Assembly (NCBI GenBank): GCA_942491945.1
Contig: CALODD010000040.1
Coordinates: 1-59,956, forward strand
Origin: JAJDYQ01 sp942491945
GTDB taxonomy: Bacteria; Pseudomonadota; Gammaproteobacteria; JAJDYQ01
Reading direction: 5' to 3'
Length of the DNA: 59,956 bases
In this document: piece after piece, positions 43,369 through 51,734 of the stretch
Layout: each line of letters begins with the position of its first letter
Numbering within the stretch: position 1 is the stretch's first letter
Made by a program: the position numbers and the translations under genes
The notes under the pieces: generated by a model
Told to the model about the DNA's origin: nothing
Databases searched by the model: none
The model's input: the letters and a program-made list of their open reading frames with translations, nothing else

Positions 43369-43953
43369 ATGGAACTGAACTGGGCTGATTTCACCGTAAT
43401 CGGCATTGTTGTACTTTCTACCTTCATTAGTTTAATTCGTGGATTCATCAAGGAAGCGGTATCACTCGCGACCTGGGTACTCGCGGTTTGGGCAGCGTTG
43501 AGGTATACGCCGTTTGTCTCTACGTATCTTACTGAGATGGTCGATATCCCGTCACTTCGCATGGGTATCGCAGCGCTAATTATATTTATTTCAACGCTCA
43601 TCGTCGGCGCATTAATCAATTATGTGATTAGTCAACTTGTTGAAAAAACAGGCTTTTCTGGAACGGATAGAACACTCGGAGCTGTTTTCGGTATCTTGCG
43701 AGGTGTACTGGTTGTCGCGATCATCGTGGTGCTGGCCAGTCTGACACCAATCCCACAGGATCCATGGTGGAAGCAGTCAGCATTCTTGCCAGCTTTCCAG
43801 GAAAAAATTACGGTATACAAGGCCTACTTACCGGATCAAATCGCTGAAAACTTTGACTTCACTCGTGGTGCGACGACGAATGAAGCAGAAGCAACTAGTC
43901 AGCCTGTTCCTGAACCTACAGCAGAAGCTGCTGCTCCTGCTGAACGTACCTAG
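43369..43953 (+). CDS. cvpA: CvpA family membrane protein
   Basis: A 194-residue inner-membrane protein with four hydrophobic helices (about residues 5-23, 28-46, 62-82 and 100-120) and a hydrophilic, Ala/Glu/Pro-rich tail. WADFTVIGIVVLSTFISLIRGFIKEAVSLATWVLAVWAA and DRTLGAVFGILRGVLVV are family hallmarks. CvpA is needed for colicin V export and envelope integrity in E. coli, though its exact activity is unresolved. It lies 8 bases upstream of purF, the conserved pairing. Confidence 0.93.
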   Translation: MELNWADFTVIGIVVLSTFISLIRGFIKEAVSLATWVLAVWAALRYTPFVSTYLTEMVDIPSLRMGIAALIIFISTLIVGALINYVISQLVEKTGFSGTDRTLGAVFGILRGVLVVAIIVVLASLTPIPQDPWWKQSAFLPAFQEKITVYKAYLPDQIAENFDFTRGATTNEAEATSQPVPEPTAEAAAPAERT

Positions 43954-43961
43954 CCAGCTCC

Positions 43962-45473
43962 ATGTGTGGAATAGCCGGTATTGTTGGGCACAGCCCAGTT
44001 AATCAAAGCCTCTATGATGCTTTAACGGTTCTACAGCACCGTGGTCAGGATGCCGCAGGTATTGTGACTGCTGACAATGATCGTCTGCATCTGAGAAAAA
44101 GCAATGGCATGGTCAGGGATGTATTTCATACCCGCCATATGGTTGAACTACCGGGAAATATGGGAATCGCCCATGTCCGATATCCAACAGCGGGTTGTGA
44201 TAGTTCTGCCGAAGCACAACCCTTTTATGTGAATTCACCTTACGGTATTACTCTCGCACACAATGGTAATTTGACTAATGCTGCAGAGTTACGCCGCGAG
44301 CTATTTGTCGATGAAATGCGGCATATCAATACTGATTCAGACTCTGAGATCCTGCTCAATGTATTTGCTCAGGAGCTACAACGTATTGGCAAATTAAAGA
44401 TAACGCCCGCGGATATATTTAAGGCCGTTGAGGGTGTACATAAACGTTGTAAGGGTGGTTATGCCGTAGTCGTCATGATTATGGGATACGGCGTTCTGGG
44501 CTTTCGTGATCCAAATGGTATCCGTCCTATCTGTTACGGTAAGCGCGATTCTGAATCTGGCCCTGAATATATGATTTCTTCCGAAGATGTTGCTGTACAG
44601 GCTCTGGGTTTTGATCTGGTTGATGATATTGCTCCGGGTGAAGCGGTCTTCATCGAAGAAGGCGGTGCAATGTTCAAGCAGAAGTGCGCTCGTAATACGG
44701 CGTTAATGCCGTGCCTTTTTGAATATGTTTATCTGGCTCGTCCAGATTCGATTATCGATCATGTATCCGTTTACAAAGCACGCCTACGTATGGGAGAGAT
44801 GCTGGCAAAGCGAATTCTTGAGCAATGGCCGGATCATGACATCGATGTGGTTGTACCGATCCCCGATACATCTCGGACATCTGCATTACCGCTGGCCTAT
44901 AAGTTGGGAATTAAATATAGAGAAGGCTTTATCAAGAACCGTTACATTGGCCGAACATTTATTATGCCAGGGCAGCAGCAACGTAAAAAATCTGTACGCC
45001 AGAAACTCAATGCCATCGAGCTGGAATTTAAAGACAAGAATGTTTTACTGGTTGATGATTCGATTGTACGCGGAACGACATCAAAACAGATTATTGATAT
45101 GGCGCGCAATGCTGGCGCTAAAAAAGTGTATTTTGCTTCGGCAGCACCTGCTGTACGTTACCCAAATGTCTATGGTATAGATATGCCAACGGCTGAAGAG
45201 CTTGTTGCACACGGACGTACCGATGAAGAAGTCGCAAAAGAGATCGGTGCAGATAAACTGTTTTACCAGGATCTTGATGATCTGAAGAAAGCAGTCCTAA
45301 AAGGCAATAATGATATCGAAGGTTTTGAGGATTCCGTATTCTCAGGACAATATTTAACAGATGAAGTGACAGCTGCTTATCTGGATGACCTGGCAAAATC
45401 TCGATGTGATACAGCTAAGTCTGATCGCCGTGTGAAACAGAACGAGCCGATCGAAATACATAATGTACGATGA
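43962..45473 (+). CDS. purF: Amidophosphoribosyltransferase
   Basis: PurF makes 5-phosphoribosylamine from PRPP and glutamine, the first step of purine synthesis. It has 503 residues. The N-terminal nucleophile cysteine is Cys2 in MCGIAGIVGHSPV, with LQHRGQDAAGI, GIAHVRYPTAG and THNGN-like AHNGNLTNA for glutamine binding. The phosphoribosyltransferase domain has the PRPP loop KNVLLVDDSIVRGTTSKQI (about residues 360-378). No PurR-like box was recognised upstream of cvpA. The gene ends 50 bases before the metZ riboswitch. Confidence 0.97.
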   Translation: MCGIAGIVGHSPVNQSLYDALTVLQHRGQDAAGIVTADNDRLHLRKSNGMVRDVFHTRHMVELPGNMGIAHVRYPTAGCDSSAEAQPFYVNSPYGITLAHNGNLTNAAELRRELFVDEMRHINTDSDSEILLNVFAQELQRIGKLKITPADIFKAVEGVHKRCKGGYAVVVMIMGYGVLGFRDPNGIRPICYGKRDSESGPEYMISSEDVAVQALGFDLVDDIAPGEAVFIEEGGAMFKQKCARNTALMPCLFEYVYLARPDSIIDHVSVYKARLRMGEMLAKRILEQWPDHDIDVVVPIPDTSRTSALPLAYKLGIKYREGFIKNRYIGRTFIMPGQQQRKKSVRQKLNAIELEFKDKNVLLVDDSIVRGTTSKQIIDMARNAGAKKVYFASAAPAVRYPNVYGIDMPTAEELVAHGRTDEEVAKEIGADKLFYQDLDDLKKAVLKGNNDIEGFEDSVFSGQYLTDEVTAAYLDDLAKSRCDTAKSDRRVKQNEPIEIHNVR

Positions 45474-45524
45474 AGATAGGTTATTGACAGAGACAAATCC
45501 TTAAATTAGTCTTTCTATAAATTA

Positions 45525-45577
45525 GTGCGCCGATTTGAGAAATCAGCTTGCGGGCGCGTAATAAATACAGCTAAAGC
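45525..45577 (+). ncRNA. SAM-II type riboswitch aptamer in the metZ leader
   Basis: The aptamer matches the SAM-II class by its ordered conserved blocks. P1 is TGCGCC (45526-45531) paired with GGCGCG (45553-45558). GATTTG (45532-45537) opens the loop, GCTTGC (45546-45551) closes it, TAATAAAT follows P1, and GCTAAAG (45570-45576) is the 3' pseudoknot strand. Downstream, GCTTTAGCT (45587-45595) is exactly complementary to AGCTAAAGC (45569-45577). So the 3' strand of the aptamer can be withdrawn into an antiterminator that also uses the 5' arm of the terminator. SAM binding should therefore favour termination before metZ. A TTGACA at 45484-45489 and TATAAA at 45516-45521 lie just upstream, but their 26-base spacing makes the promoter uncertain. 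Confidence 0.88.
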
Positions 45578-45582
45578 GACGT

Positions 45583-45617
45583 ACCTGCTTTAGCTAAAGG
45601 CTAACGCGGGTTTTTTT
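45583..45617 (+). terminator. Riboswitch-controlled intrinsic terminator upstream of metZ
   Basis: ACCTGC (45583-45588) pairs with GCGGGT (45606-45611), continuing through one mismatch into TTAGC/GCTAA, with loop TAAAG. The T-run extends over 45611-45617. Its 5' arm is shared with the antiterminator helix described for the SAM-II aptamer, so the two structures exclude each other. Confidence 0.82.
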
Positions 45618-45642
45618 ATGCCCGCAGGATTAGGTGTAGATA

Positions 45643-46833
45643 ATGAATGATGTTGACTTGAATGAATTAGATTTCGAGACACGGGCTGTACGCTATGGAC
45701 AGAAGCGTACCGAAGAGCATGAACATAGCGAGGCTATCTTTATGACCTCTAGCTATGTATTTGATAATGCTGCACAGGCCGCTGCCCGGTTTTGCGGTGA
45801 AGAACCTGGCAATATCTATTCTCGCTTCCATAATCCCACAGTGCGTAGTTTTCAGGATCGTCTGGCGTCTTTAGAGGGTGGGGAAGCCTGTGTAGCTACA
45901 TCCTCAGGTATGTCAGCCATACTGGCAACGGTTATGGCGTTGATGGAGAGTGGCGATCATTTGATCGCATCACGCAGTGTCTTTGGTTCGACAATCGCAT
46001 TATTCGATAACTACTTTAAGAAGTTTGGGATCGAGATTACCTACGTTGAATTGTCTTCCCTTGAAGCCTGGCAACAGGCTATACAACCGAATACAAAAAT
46101 GTTGTTTGCCGAAACGCCCTCTAACCCGTTAACGGAGATCGTAGACATTCAGAAGCTGGCAGATATAGCGCACAGTAGCGATGCACTTTTAGTGATTGAT
46201 AACTGCTTTTGTACGCCGGCATTACAAACTCCATTGTCGCTAGGCACAGATATCGTCATTCACTCAGCAACCAAGTATCTAGATGGTCATGGCAGGGCTG
46301 TTGGCGGTGCCGTTGTCGGTGATCAGGAGAAGGTGGGTGAAAAGGTGTTCTCGTTCATTCGGACAGCGGGTCCAAGTATGAGCCCATTTAATGCCTGGAA
46401 CTTTAGTCGTGGTTTGGAAACATTGTCATTACGTATGAAAGCCATGTCTGAATCAGCAACGACAATGGCTGACTGGCTAGATGCTCACCCTGGTATCAGT
46501 CAAGTGTATTATCCTGGGCTTACTTCGCATCCACAGTTTGATATTGCTCAATCACAGCAATCACTGTCTGGAGGTATTGTTGCCTTTGAGGTTGTAGGTG
46601 GCAAGCAACGTGCCTGGGAAGTTATGGATGCACTAGAAATCATGTCGATAACGGCAAATCTTGGTGATGTGAAATCAACAATCACACACCCAGCAACAAC
46701 TACTCACCATAGGATTCAGCCTGAGCAGCGCCTTGCGGCAGGTATTGGGGATGGGTTGTTGAGAATATCGGTTGGTCTGGAATCAATAGATGATTTGATC
46801 TCTGATCTGGATCAGGCCTTATCAAAGAAATAG
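45643..46833 (+). CDS. metZ: O-succinylhomoserine sulfhydrylase
   Basis: MetZ makes homocysteine directly from O-succinylhomoserine and sulfide, a one-step route to methionine. The 396-residue Cys/Met-metabolism PLP enzyme contains MTSSYVFDNAAQAAARF, SRFHNPTVRSFQDRLASLEGGE, AETPSNPLTEIVDI and the PLP lysine in IHSATKYLDGHGRAVGG. It has the sequence character of MetZ, not of MetB or MetC. The leader carries a SAM-II riboswitch, consistent with end-product repression. purF-metZ is the Pseudomonas order. The next gene starts 12 bases downstream. Confidence 0.95.
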   Translation: MNDVDLNELDFETRAVRYGQKRTEEHEHSEAIFMTSSYVFDNAAQAAARFCGEEPGNIYSRFHNPTVRSFQDRLASLEGGEACVATSSGMSAILATVMALMESGDHLIASRSVFGSTIALFDNYFKKFGIEITYVELSSLEAWQQAIQPNTKMLFAETPSNPLTEIVDIQKLADIAHSSDALLVIDNCFCTPALQTPLSLGTDIVIHSATKYLDGHGRAVGGAVVGDQEKVGEKVFSFIRTAGPSMSPFNAWNFSRGLETLSLRMKAMSESATTMADWLDAHPGISQVYYPGLTSHPQFDIAQSQQSLSGGIVAFEVVGGKQRAWEVMDALEIMSITANLGDVKSTITHPATTTHHRIQPEQRLAAGIGDGLLRISVGLESIDDLISDLDQALSKK

Positions 46834-46845
46834 CTAGACTATAGT

Positions 46846-47655
46846 GTGAAAAATCTTTTCGAAACGGCTTATCAATGCATCCTTACCGCCGATATAGAAA
46901 GAAAGCTTGATGCTGTTAGGCAAATGGCACAGCAATGGTATCTAGGTGGCCTGAGATATAACGATAACAATGTGCCCGTTGAGTGTATTCAAATGGCGGG
47001 GGTGCCAGAGTCACTTATGCTGGTTGCACCAGTTGATGTTCCCAGACGTCGAATTGGAAGCAGGGAGGGACTGGTCGCACTATTGCATGCGATTGCTCAT
47101 ATCGAGTTTAGTGCAATCAATCTGGCTGTTGATGCAATCTACAGATTCAGAGATATGCCCGAGCAGTATTACGATGACTGGATGAAGGTGGCGACTGAGG
47201 AGTGCTATCATTTTTCTATGATACGTCAACAACTGCAGCGTGAGGGGAGTGATTATGGCGAGCTACCAGCTCATCAGGGGCTTTGGGATGTGGCCAACTA
47301 TAGTGCTGATGATGTATTACATCGAATGGCGTTGGTACCGCGAGTGCTAGAGGCTCGCGGTCTTGATGTGACGCCCGGAATGATCAAACGTGTTGAAGAT
47401 GCTGGTTATGATAATTTTGCCGAGATTTTGAAAATTATTTTCCGGGATGAGATTGGTCATGTGCGTATCGGTAGTTTCTGGTTTAATACGCTCTGTAAAA
47501 AAAGGGCACTGGATCCATTACAGCAGTTCAATTCTATGCTGGCAGATTACTGTCGGGATATGAATGCACATATATCCGGGCCATTTGATGAGGACGCGCG
47601 AAAGAGCGCAGGATTTTCAGAACAGGAACTGGAACAGCTGAAACATTATGCATAA
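46846..47655 (+). CDS. Ferritin-like DUF455 family protein
   Basis: A 269-residue predicted all-helical protein starting with GTG at 46846. ALLHAIAHIEFSAINLAVDAIYRF, ATEECYHFSMIRQQL and IIFRDEIGHVRIGSFWFN provide the Glu-x2-His type ligands of a ferritin-like di-metal four-helix bundle. The family occurs widely in proteobacteria, but its reaction is not established. It overlaps the following lipoprotein gene by 8 bases and follows metZ closely, so it may be co-transcribed under the SAM riboswitch. Confidence 0.8.
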   Translation: MKNLFETAYQCILTADIERKLDAVRQMAQQWYLGGLRYNDNNVPVECIQMAGVPESLMLVAPVDVPRRRIGSREGLVALLHAIAHIEFSAINLAVDAIYRFRDMPEQYYDDWMKVATEECYHFSMIRQQLQREGSDYGELPAHQGLWDVANYSADDVLHRMALVPRVLEARGLDVTPGMIKRVEDAGYDNFAEILKIIFRDEIGHVRIGSFWFNTLCKKRALDPLQQFNSMLADYCRDMNAHISGPFDEDARKSAGFSEQELEQLKHYA

Positions 47656-48472
47656 ATATATTTATACTGGAGCACTCTTAATCTTCACGTTAGTACTATC
47701 GGCGTGTGATACGGATAAGAGTGGCATTTCTGCAGAAGCCGTAGAACCAAAACCACAAGTCATTGAGACGACAGCAGAGAAACCTGCTCAGCAGCCTGCT
47801 GAGACTATTAAACCTGAAAATAGCGTTTCTGCGATCTCCGTGATATTCGAAGAAGTAGAAACTGATAATGAACCGTTTATAACGAGAATGATATTTAGTG
47901 AAAAGTTCATTCGTATTGACGACGGCCCTGAAAGTGAAGACTACGTTCTTTACGACCGCGAAAAGAAGAGAATCTTTAGCATTGTTGCAGAGAATGAAAG
48001 CATCCTGGTTGTAGATCCTTCTGCAGAAGCAGGCCCGTCACCTGAAAATTTGACAATTACAACCCAGTTAATTGATGATCCAGGCATCCCTGACATAGCG
48101 GGTAAAAAACCGAGATACACTCAATACAGCGCCAATGATCAGCTATGTTTTCATGTGGTCGCGGCTGATAATTTTCTACCCGAGGTGACTCAGATGCTGC
48201 GGGAGTATCAAATGGTATTAATGGCACAGCAGCAACAGATACTCTCCAATACCCCAGAGGAACTACAAACCTCCTGTTTCCTGGCAAACTATGTTTATGC
48301 GCCAGTTCAATTTCTTGAACACGGGTTTCCGGTACAACAGTGGGATACCACCGGTTACCGTCGATCACTTCTTAGTTTTAAAGAAAACGTAGTTGTCGAT
48401 AAAGTTAATTTTGCATTGCCATCGAACTACGGGTTTTTCAGTATGGGATTGAATACTGATAGCCCGCTGTAG
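47648..48472 (+). CDS. Predicted lipoprotein of unknown function
   Basis: 274 residues with a lipoprotein signal: YIYTGALLIFTLVLSAC, lipobox LSAC, Cys at about residue 20. A Glu/Pro/Lys-rich spacer (about 25-60) is followed by a soluble domain. Segments such as TRMIFSEKFIRIDDGPESEDYVLYDREKKRIFSIVAENESILVV suggest a beta-rich fold resembling proteins that report a bound cofactor or lipid, but I do not recognise the family. There are two further cysteines (in LCFHVV and TSCFLANY). Its start overlaps the ferritin-like gene, implying coupling. Confidence 0.72.
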   Translation: MHKYIYTGALLIFTLVLSACDTDKSGISAEAVEPKPQVIETTAEKPAQQPAETIKPENSVSAISVIFEEVETDNEPFITRMIFSEKFIRIDDGPESEDYVLYDREKKRIFSIVAENESILVVDPSAEAGPSPENLTITTQLIDDPGIPDIAGKKPRYTQYSANDQLCFHVVAADNFLPEVTQMLREYQMVLMAQQQQILSNTPEELQTSCFLANYVYAPVQFLEHGFPVQQWDTTGYRRSLLSFKENVVVDKVNFALPSNYGFFSMGLNTDSPL

Positions 48473-48501
48473 CTCTATAACTTAACTTAAAGATAATAGA
48501 A

Positions 48502-49539
48502 GTGCCTACGCGGTATAAAATTAAACGTCAGCTTGTTGGTGGTTTTCTGCTGCTGAATCTGGTTTTAATCAGCATTATTGTGACTGGCATGTTTCAGTTA
48601 CAGCAAGTAACTGATCATCTGGATCAATTGGCATTTAATACCAACGTTAAACTACAGTTGGCTAGTGATATGCACGAATCAGTGCATATACGAAGAAACT
48701 CCCTCTATCGTTTCGTCGAAACGTTAGATCAATTTCGGAGAGTTGAAGAATGGGAAACGTTTAACGAAGCGGCTTCAGTTTATCTTGCAACAAGGCAACA
48801 GCTCTCTGAATTGCTGACTTCGCAAACCGAACGAAATTTATTAAACGACCTTGATAAGTTGACATTGAAAGGTCAGCCTCTGCAGTTAAAAGTCATTGAC
48901 CTCGTATATGAAGGATATCTTGATGAAGCCAGTCTGGTTTTATTTGATGAGGCAAAGCCAGTGCAGTCACAGGTTATTGAGCAGATTGGTCATTTACTTG
49001 GACAATTTGAAACAGATAAAGACAGGTTAGTTGAAGAAGCACACGATACGCATCAGCAGGCCCTGTATGTAATGGCAATATTAGGCGTGATTGCAATTAT
49101 TCTTAGTATTACGATTGCATTGGTTGTGACACGTAATGTTAGTCAACATATACGTGAATCACAGTTACAACAAAGAAAATATCGTGCTTTATTCGAATCG
49201 AGTCTGGATGCGATATTTTTATGGCATGACTGGAAGCTGATTCAATCGAATGATGCGGCACGTCGTATGTTCCGAATTGAAGATCATGCTGAGTCCAGTC
49301 TGACATTACTGGATTTACTGCCTAAACATCAGGCAAATGGAGATGGTCCAGCAGAGGTTTTACAGGAGCTGTTTGAACATACATCCGAATACGATTTATA
49401 TTATTGTGAAATGCAACGACGTGATGGAAGTCGTTTCCCTGTTGATATACGTCTTAGCCATGTTCAGCTTGATGATGCCAAGGTGGTTCAGATGGTAATT
49501 CGTGATAAATCTAAACCAGTAGAAGATGTTCAGTTATAG
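48502..49539 (+). CDS. Membrane sensor with four-helix-bundle and PAS domains, no output domain
   Basis: 345 residues starting with GTG at 48502. TM1 is about residues 12-31 (VGGFLLLNLVLISIIVTGMF). A periplasmic helical segment (~35-185) resembles chemoreceptor-type four-helix sensors (NVKLQLASDMHESVHIRRNSLYRF). TM2 is about 190-212 (ALYVMAILGVIAIILSITIALVV). A PAS domain follows (~230-340: RKYRALFESSLDAIFLWHDWKLIQSNDAARRMF, ending IRDKSKP). The protein stops right after the PAS fold, where a GGDEF, kinase or EAL domain is normally attached. It is convergent with lpxH, overlapping by 10 bases. Confidence 0.8.
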   Translation: MPTRYKIKRQLVGGFLLLNLVLISIIVTGMFQLQQVTDHLDQLAFNTNVKLQLASDMHESVHIRRNSLYRFVETLDQFRRVEEWETFNEAASVYLATRQQLSELLTSQTERNLLNDLDKLTLKGQPLQLKVIDLVYEGYLDEASLVLFDEAKPVQSQVIEQIGHLLGQFETDKDRLVEEAHDTHQQALYVMAILGVIAIILSITIALVVTRNVSQHIRESQLQQRKYRALFESSLDAIFLWHDWKLIQSNDAARRMFRIEDHAESSLTLLDLLPKHQANGDGPAEVLQELFEHTSEYDLYYCEMQRRDGSRFPVDIRLSHVQLDDAKVVQMVIRDKSKPVEDVQL

Positions 49540-50258
49540 CTAATAGACTGTAGGTCGCACTGTCCATTGTCAGTGCAAATCAGCATGCTCCCCTGGTCGT
49601 ACCAGTCACCAAGTACAATACGTTTTACATCTTTGTTATTGATATTATAGGAATGTGTTCCAGGTCGATGTGTATGACCATGTATCATTAAATCAACTTT
49701 AGTCGATTTAATTGTTGATATAACAGCATCTGAATTTACATCCATTATTTCGGATGATTTCTGTTCGATAGCCGATTGGCTTTGTTGGCGCAATGAAACA
49801 AAGTATTGATGGCGATCACCAAGACTCATACTGAGCACATTATTTTTCCATTCGGCGCTGCGTACTTCTTTTCTAAATTTCTGATACTCAACATCATCTG
49901 TACACAAGGTATCACCGTGTAACAAAATAGCTTGTTGGTCATAGAGGTCGATAATCAAGCCATCAGAAATAATCTGGCATCCAGTTATTGTTTCGAAGTC
50001 ACTACCAACGAGGAAATCACGATTTCCTGGCATGAAATAGACAGGGAGATCCCGGCTGGTCTCTTTCAGTGCATGGAGCACATTCTGGTAGGGTGAATTA
50101 ATGTCATCGTCGCCCATCCAGAACTCAAATAGATCACCGAGGATGTATAGGGCGTCAGCATTAGGAGCATCCTGCTTTAAAAACTGCAGGAACGCTTCTT
50201 CTATCTCAGGTTGTGAGGGGTGCAGATGTAAATCGGAAATGAAGAGAGTTTTCCGCAT
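49530..50258 (-). CDS. lpxH: UDP-2,3-diacylglucosamine hydrolase
   Basis: LpxH cleaves UDP-2,3-diacylglucosamine to lipid X and UMP in lipid A synthesis at the inner membrane face. The 242-residue calcineurin-like phosphoesterase shows all metal motifs: FISDLHLHP (about residues 5-13), LGDLFEFWMGDD (about 40-51), PGNRDFLVG (about 77-85), LLHGDTL and MIHGHTHRPGTH. It is transcribed on the minus strand downstream of ppiB, 18 bases away; the ppiB-lpxH pairing is conserved in gammaproteobacteria. Confidence 0.96.
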   Translation of the reverse strand: MRKTLFISDLHLHPSQPEIEEAFLQFLKQDAPNADALYILGDLFEFWMGDDDINSPYQNVLHALKETSRDLPVYFMPGNRDFLVGSDFETITGCQIISDGLIIDLYDQQAILLHGDTLCTDDVEYQKFRKEVRSAEWKNNVLSMSLGDRHQYFVSLRQQSQSAIEQKSSEIMDVNSDAVISTIKSTKVDLMIHGHTHRPGTHSYNINNKDVKRIVLGDWYDQGSMLICTDNGQCDLQSISYN

Positions 50259-50276
50259 CAGTGTTAGCTGTTATGA

Positions 50277-50774
50277 CTATTCATCAGTTTCAGTGGCGGA
50301 TTCGATGATCACATCCTCTGTGGGAACGTCAGCATATGGGCCATGGTGTCCTGTTTGTACATCACGAATAATATCGACGACCTCGATACCTTTGACAACT
50401 TTACCGAATACGCAATAACCCCAGCCTTGCGGGGAGGGTGAAGAATAATTCAAAGAATCGTTATCAAAGATATTGATGAAGAATTGAGCGGTGGCTGAAT
50501 GCGGGTCGCCCGTACGTGCCATTGCAATGGTCCCCCGCTCATTCTTTAGTCAATTATCAGCTTCGTTTTTGATGGGGTCTCTGGTTGGTTTTTGAGTCAT
50601 ACTGGGCTCAAATCCACCGCCCTGAATCATAAAACTATCAATCACCCGGTGAAAAATTGTGCCGTCGTAATGACCATCATTTACATACTGTAGGAAGTTT
50701 TTTACTGTCTCAGGCGCTTTTTCATGATCGAGTTCGATAACGATATCGCCTTTATTGGTTTTCAGTGTAATCAT
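50277..50774 (-). CDS. ppiB: Cytoplasmic peptidyl-prolyl isomerase B, interrupted by one in-frame stop
   Basis: A cyclophilin that catalyses cis-trans isomerisation at proline. The N-terminal part reads MITLKTNKGDIVIELDHEKAPETVKNFLQYVNDGHYDGTIFHRVIDSFMIQGGGF. The C-terminal part reads GTIAMARTGDPHSATAQFFINIFDND to VFGKVVKGIEVVDIIRDV. The two are in the same frame, separated only by TGA at 50552-50550, where the paralogue at 50788 has Gly in NESTNGLSNKKGT. A single G-to-T change (GGA to TGA) explains it. The whole protein would be 165 residues, the usual PpiB size. No signal peptide is present. Confidence 0.92.
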
Positions 50775-50787
50775 CTTGGTGTTCTCT

Positions 50788-51678
50788 TTAATTCGCTAAG
50801 CGTTGTACAGACTGAATTATAACTGGATCCAGCGGCGCATCTTTGGAAAATTGATCGACCGCTCCGGTAGGTGCCTGCTTGATAGTATTGACCACATCCA
50901 TACCATTGATGACTTTGCCAAAAACAGTATAACCCCAGCGCATGTAAACTAACTGCAGGTCCTCATGCCGTTTATTGACATAAGAGGAGCAGGTTTCATC
51001 TGGCTGAATCTTATTGTCCTGCTTCAGTTGTTCCAGATTGCCCAGGCAAGTCGATAAAGCAGCATCAAGCGAATATTGTTCAGATTGTAGGATGGATTGC
51101 ATGAGGCAGATGTAACCGTTTTTATCATCATGTGCACTAGTGGATGCCTTTTTCAGAGAATCACGTGTAATACGGGAGCCATGACAGTCTTCAGTTGTGA
51201 CCATGCCTGTTTCAGGGTCTCGGATGCCTAGCTGACTTCTTCTCAGTGTGTTTGCGCCTTTCGCCGGGATCATCGCAAAATCAAGAAAGCTGTTATTACG
51301 CACATTGATAAAAAACTGGGATGTGGCTGAATGTGGTTGGCCGGTACGAGCCATGGCAATGGTGCCTTTTTTATTAGATAGGCCGTTTGTTGATTCATTT
51401 AGTATCGGGTCAGCTGTTGTTTTTTTCTCATAGCTGGTAGAGAAGCCACCACCCTGAATCATGAAATTGTCGATAACACGATGAAATAGTGTCTCTGAGT
51501 ATTCGCCCGAGTCTACGTACTGCAGAAAATTTTGGACAGTTTCAGGAGCTTCTTGAGGGTAGAGCTTTATATCGATATCACCGAGGTTTGTTGAAATCCT
51601 GACAACAGGCTCATTAGCGAAGATATTGAAAGAAACTAGGAAAAGCCCAAATAGGGCAGTAAAGCTATAGCGTGGCAT
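50788..51678 (-). CDS. Periplasmic peptidyl-prolyl isomerase (cyclophilin) with a 110-residue Cys-containing insertion
   Basis: 296 residues, against about 165-190 for usual bacterial cyclophilins. A signal peptide (1-21, ending NIFA) predicts periplasmic location. The catalytic core is intact: FHRVIDNFMIQGGGF (about residues 65-79) and TGQPHSATSQFFINVRNNSFLDF (about 112-134). The final strand YTVFGKVINGMDVVNTIK only resumes at about 248. The ~110 residues between (135-247) are an insertion with four cysteines (165, 191, 211, 230) and helical character (SILQSEQYSLDAALSTCLGNLEQLKQ). It lies 13 bases upstream of ppiB, its likely duplicate. Confidence 0.85.
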   Translation of the reverse strand: MPRYSFTALFGLFLVSFNIFANEPVVRISTNLGDIDIKLYPQEAPETVQNFLQYVDSGEYSETLFHRVIDNFMIQGGGFSTSYEKKTTADPILNESTNGLSNKKGTIAMARTGQPHSATSQFFINVRNNSFLDFAMIPAKGANTLRRSQLGIRDPETGMVTTEDCHGSRITRDSLKKASTSAHDDKNGYICLMQSILQSEQYSLDAALSTCLGNLEQLKQDNKIQPDETCSSYVNKRHEDLQLVYMRWGYTVFGKVINGMDVVNTIKQAPTGAVDQFSKDAPLDPVIIQSVQRLAN

Positions 51679-51734
51679 AATATATTCCGGCTTGTGTTAA
51701 ACGATGGATATGAGGCCATATCCGCCGGAAGGAA

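Noticed and set aside
45606..45625. GCGGG/CCCGC hairpin as an alternative metZ terminator
   Set aside because: Its T-run lies in the loop, not after the stem. It might affect translation, but the 45583-45617 hairpin is the better terminator.
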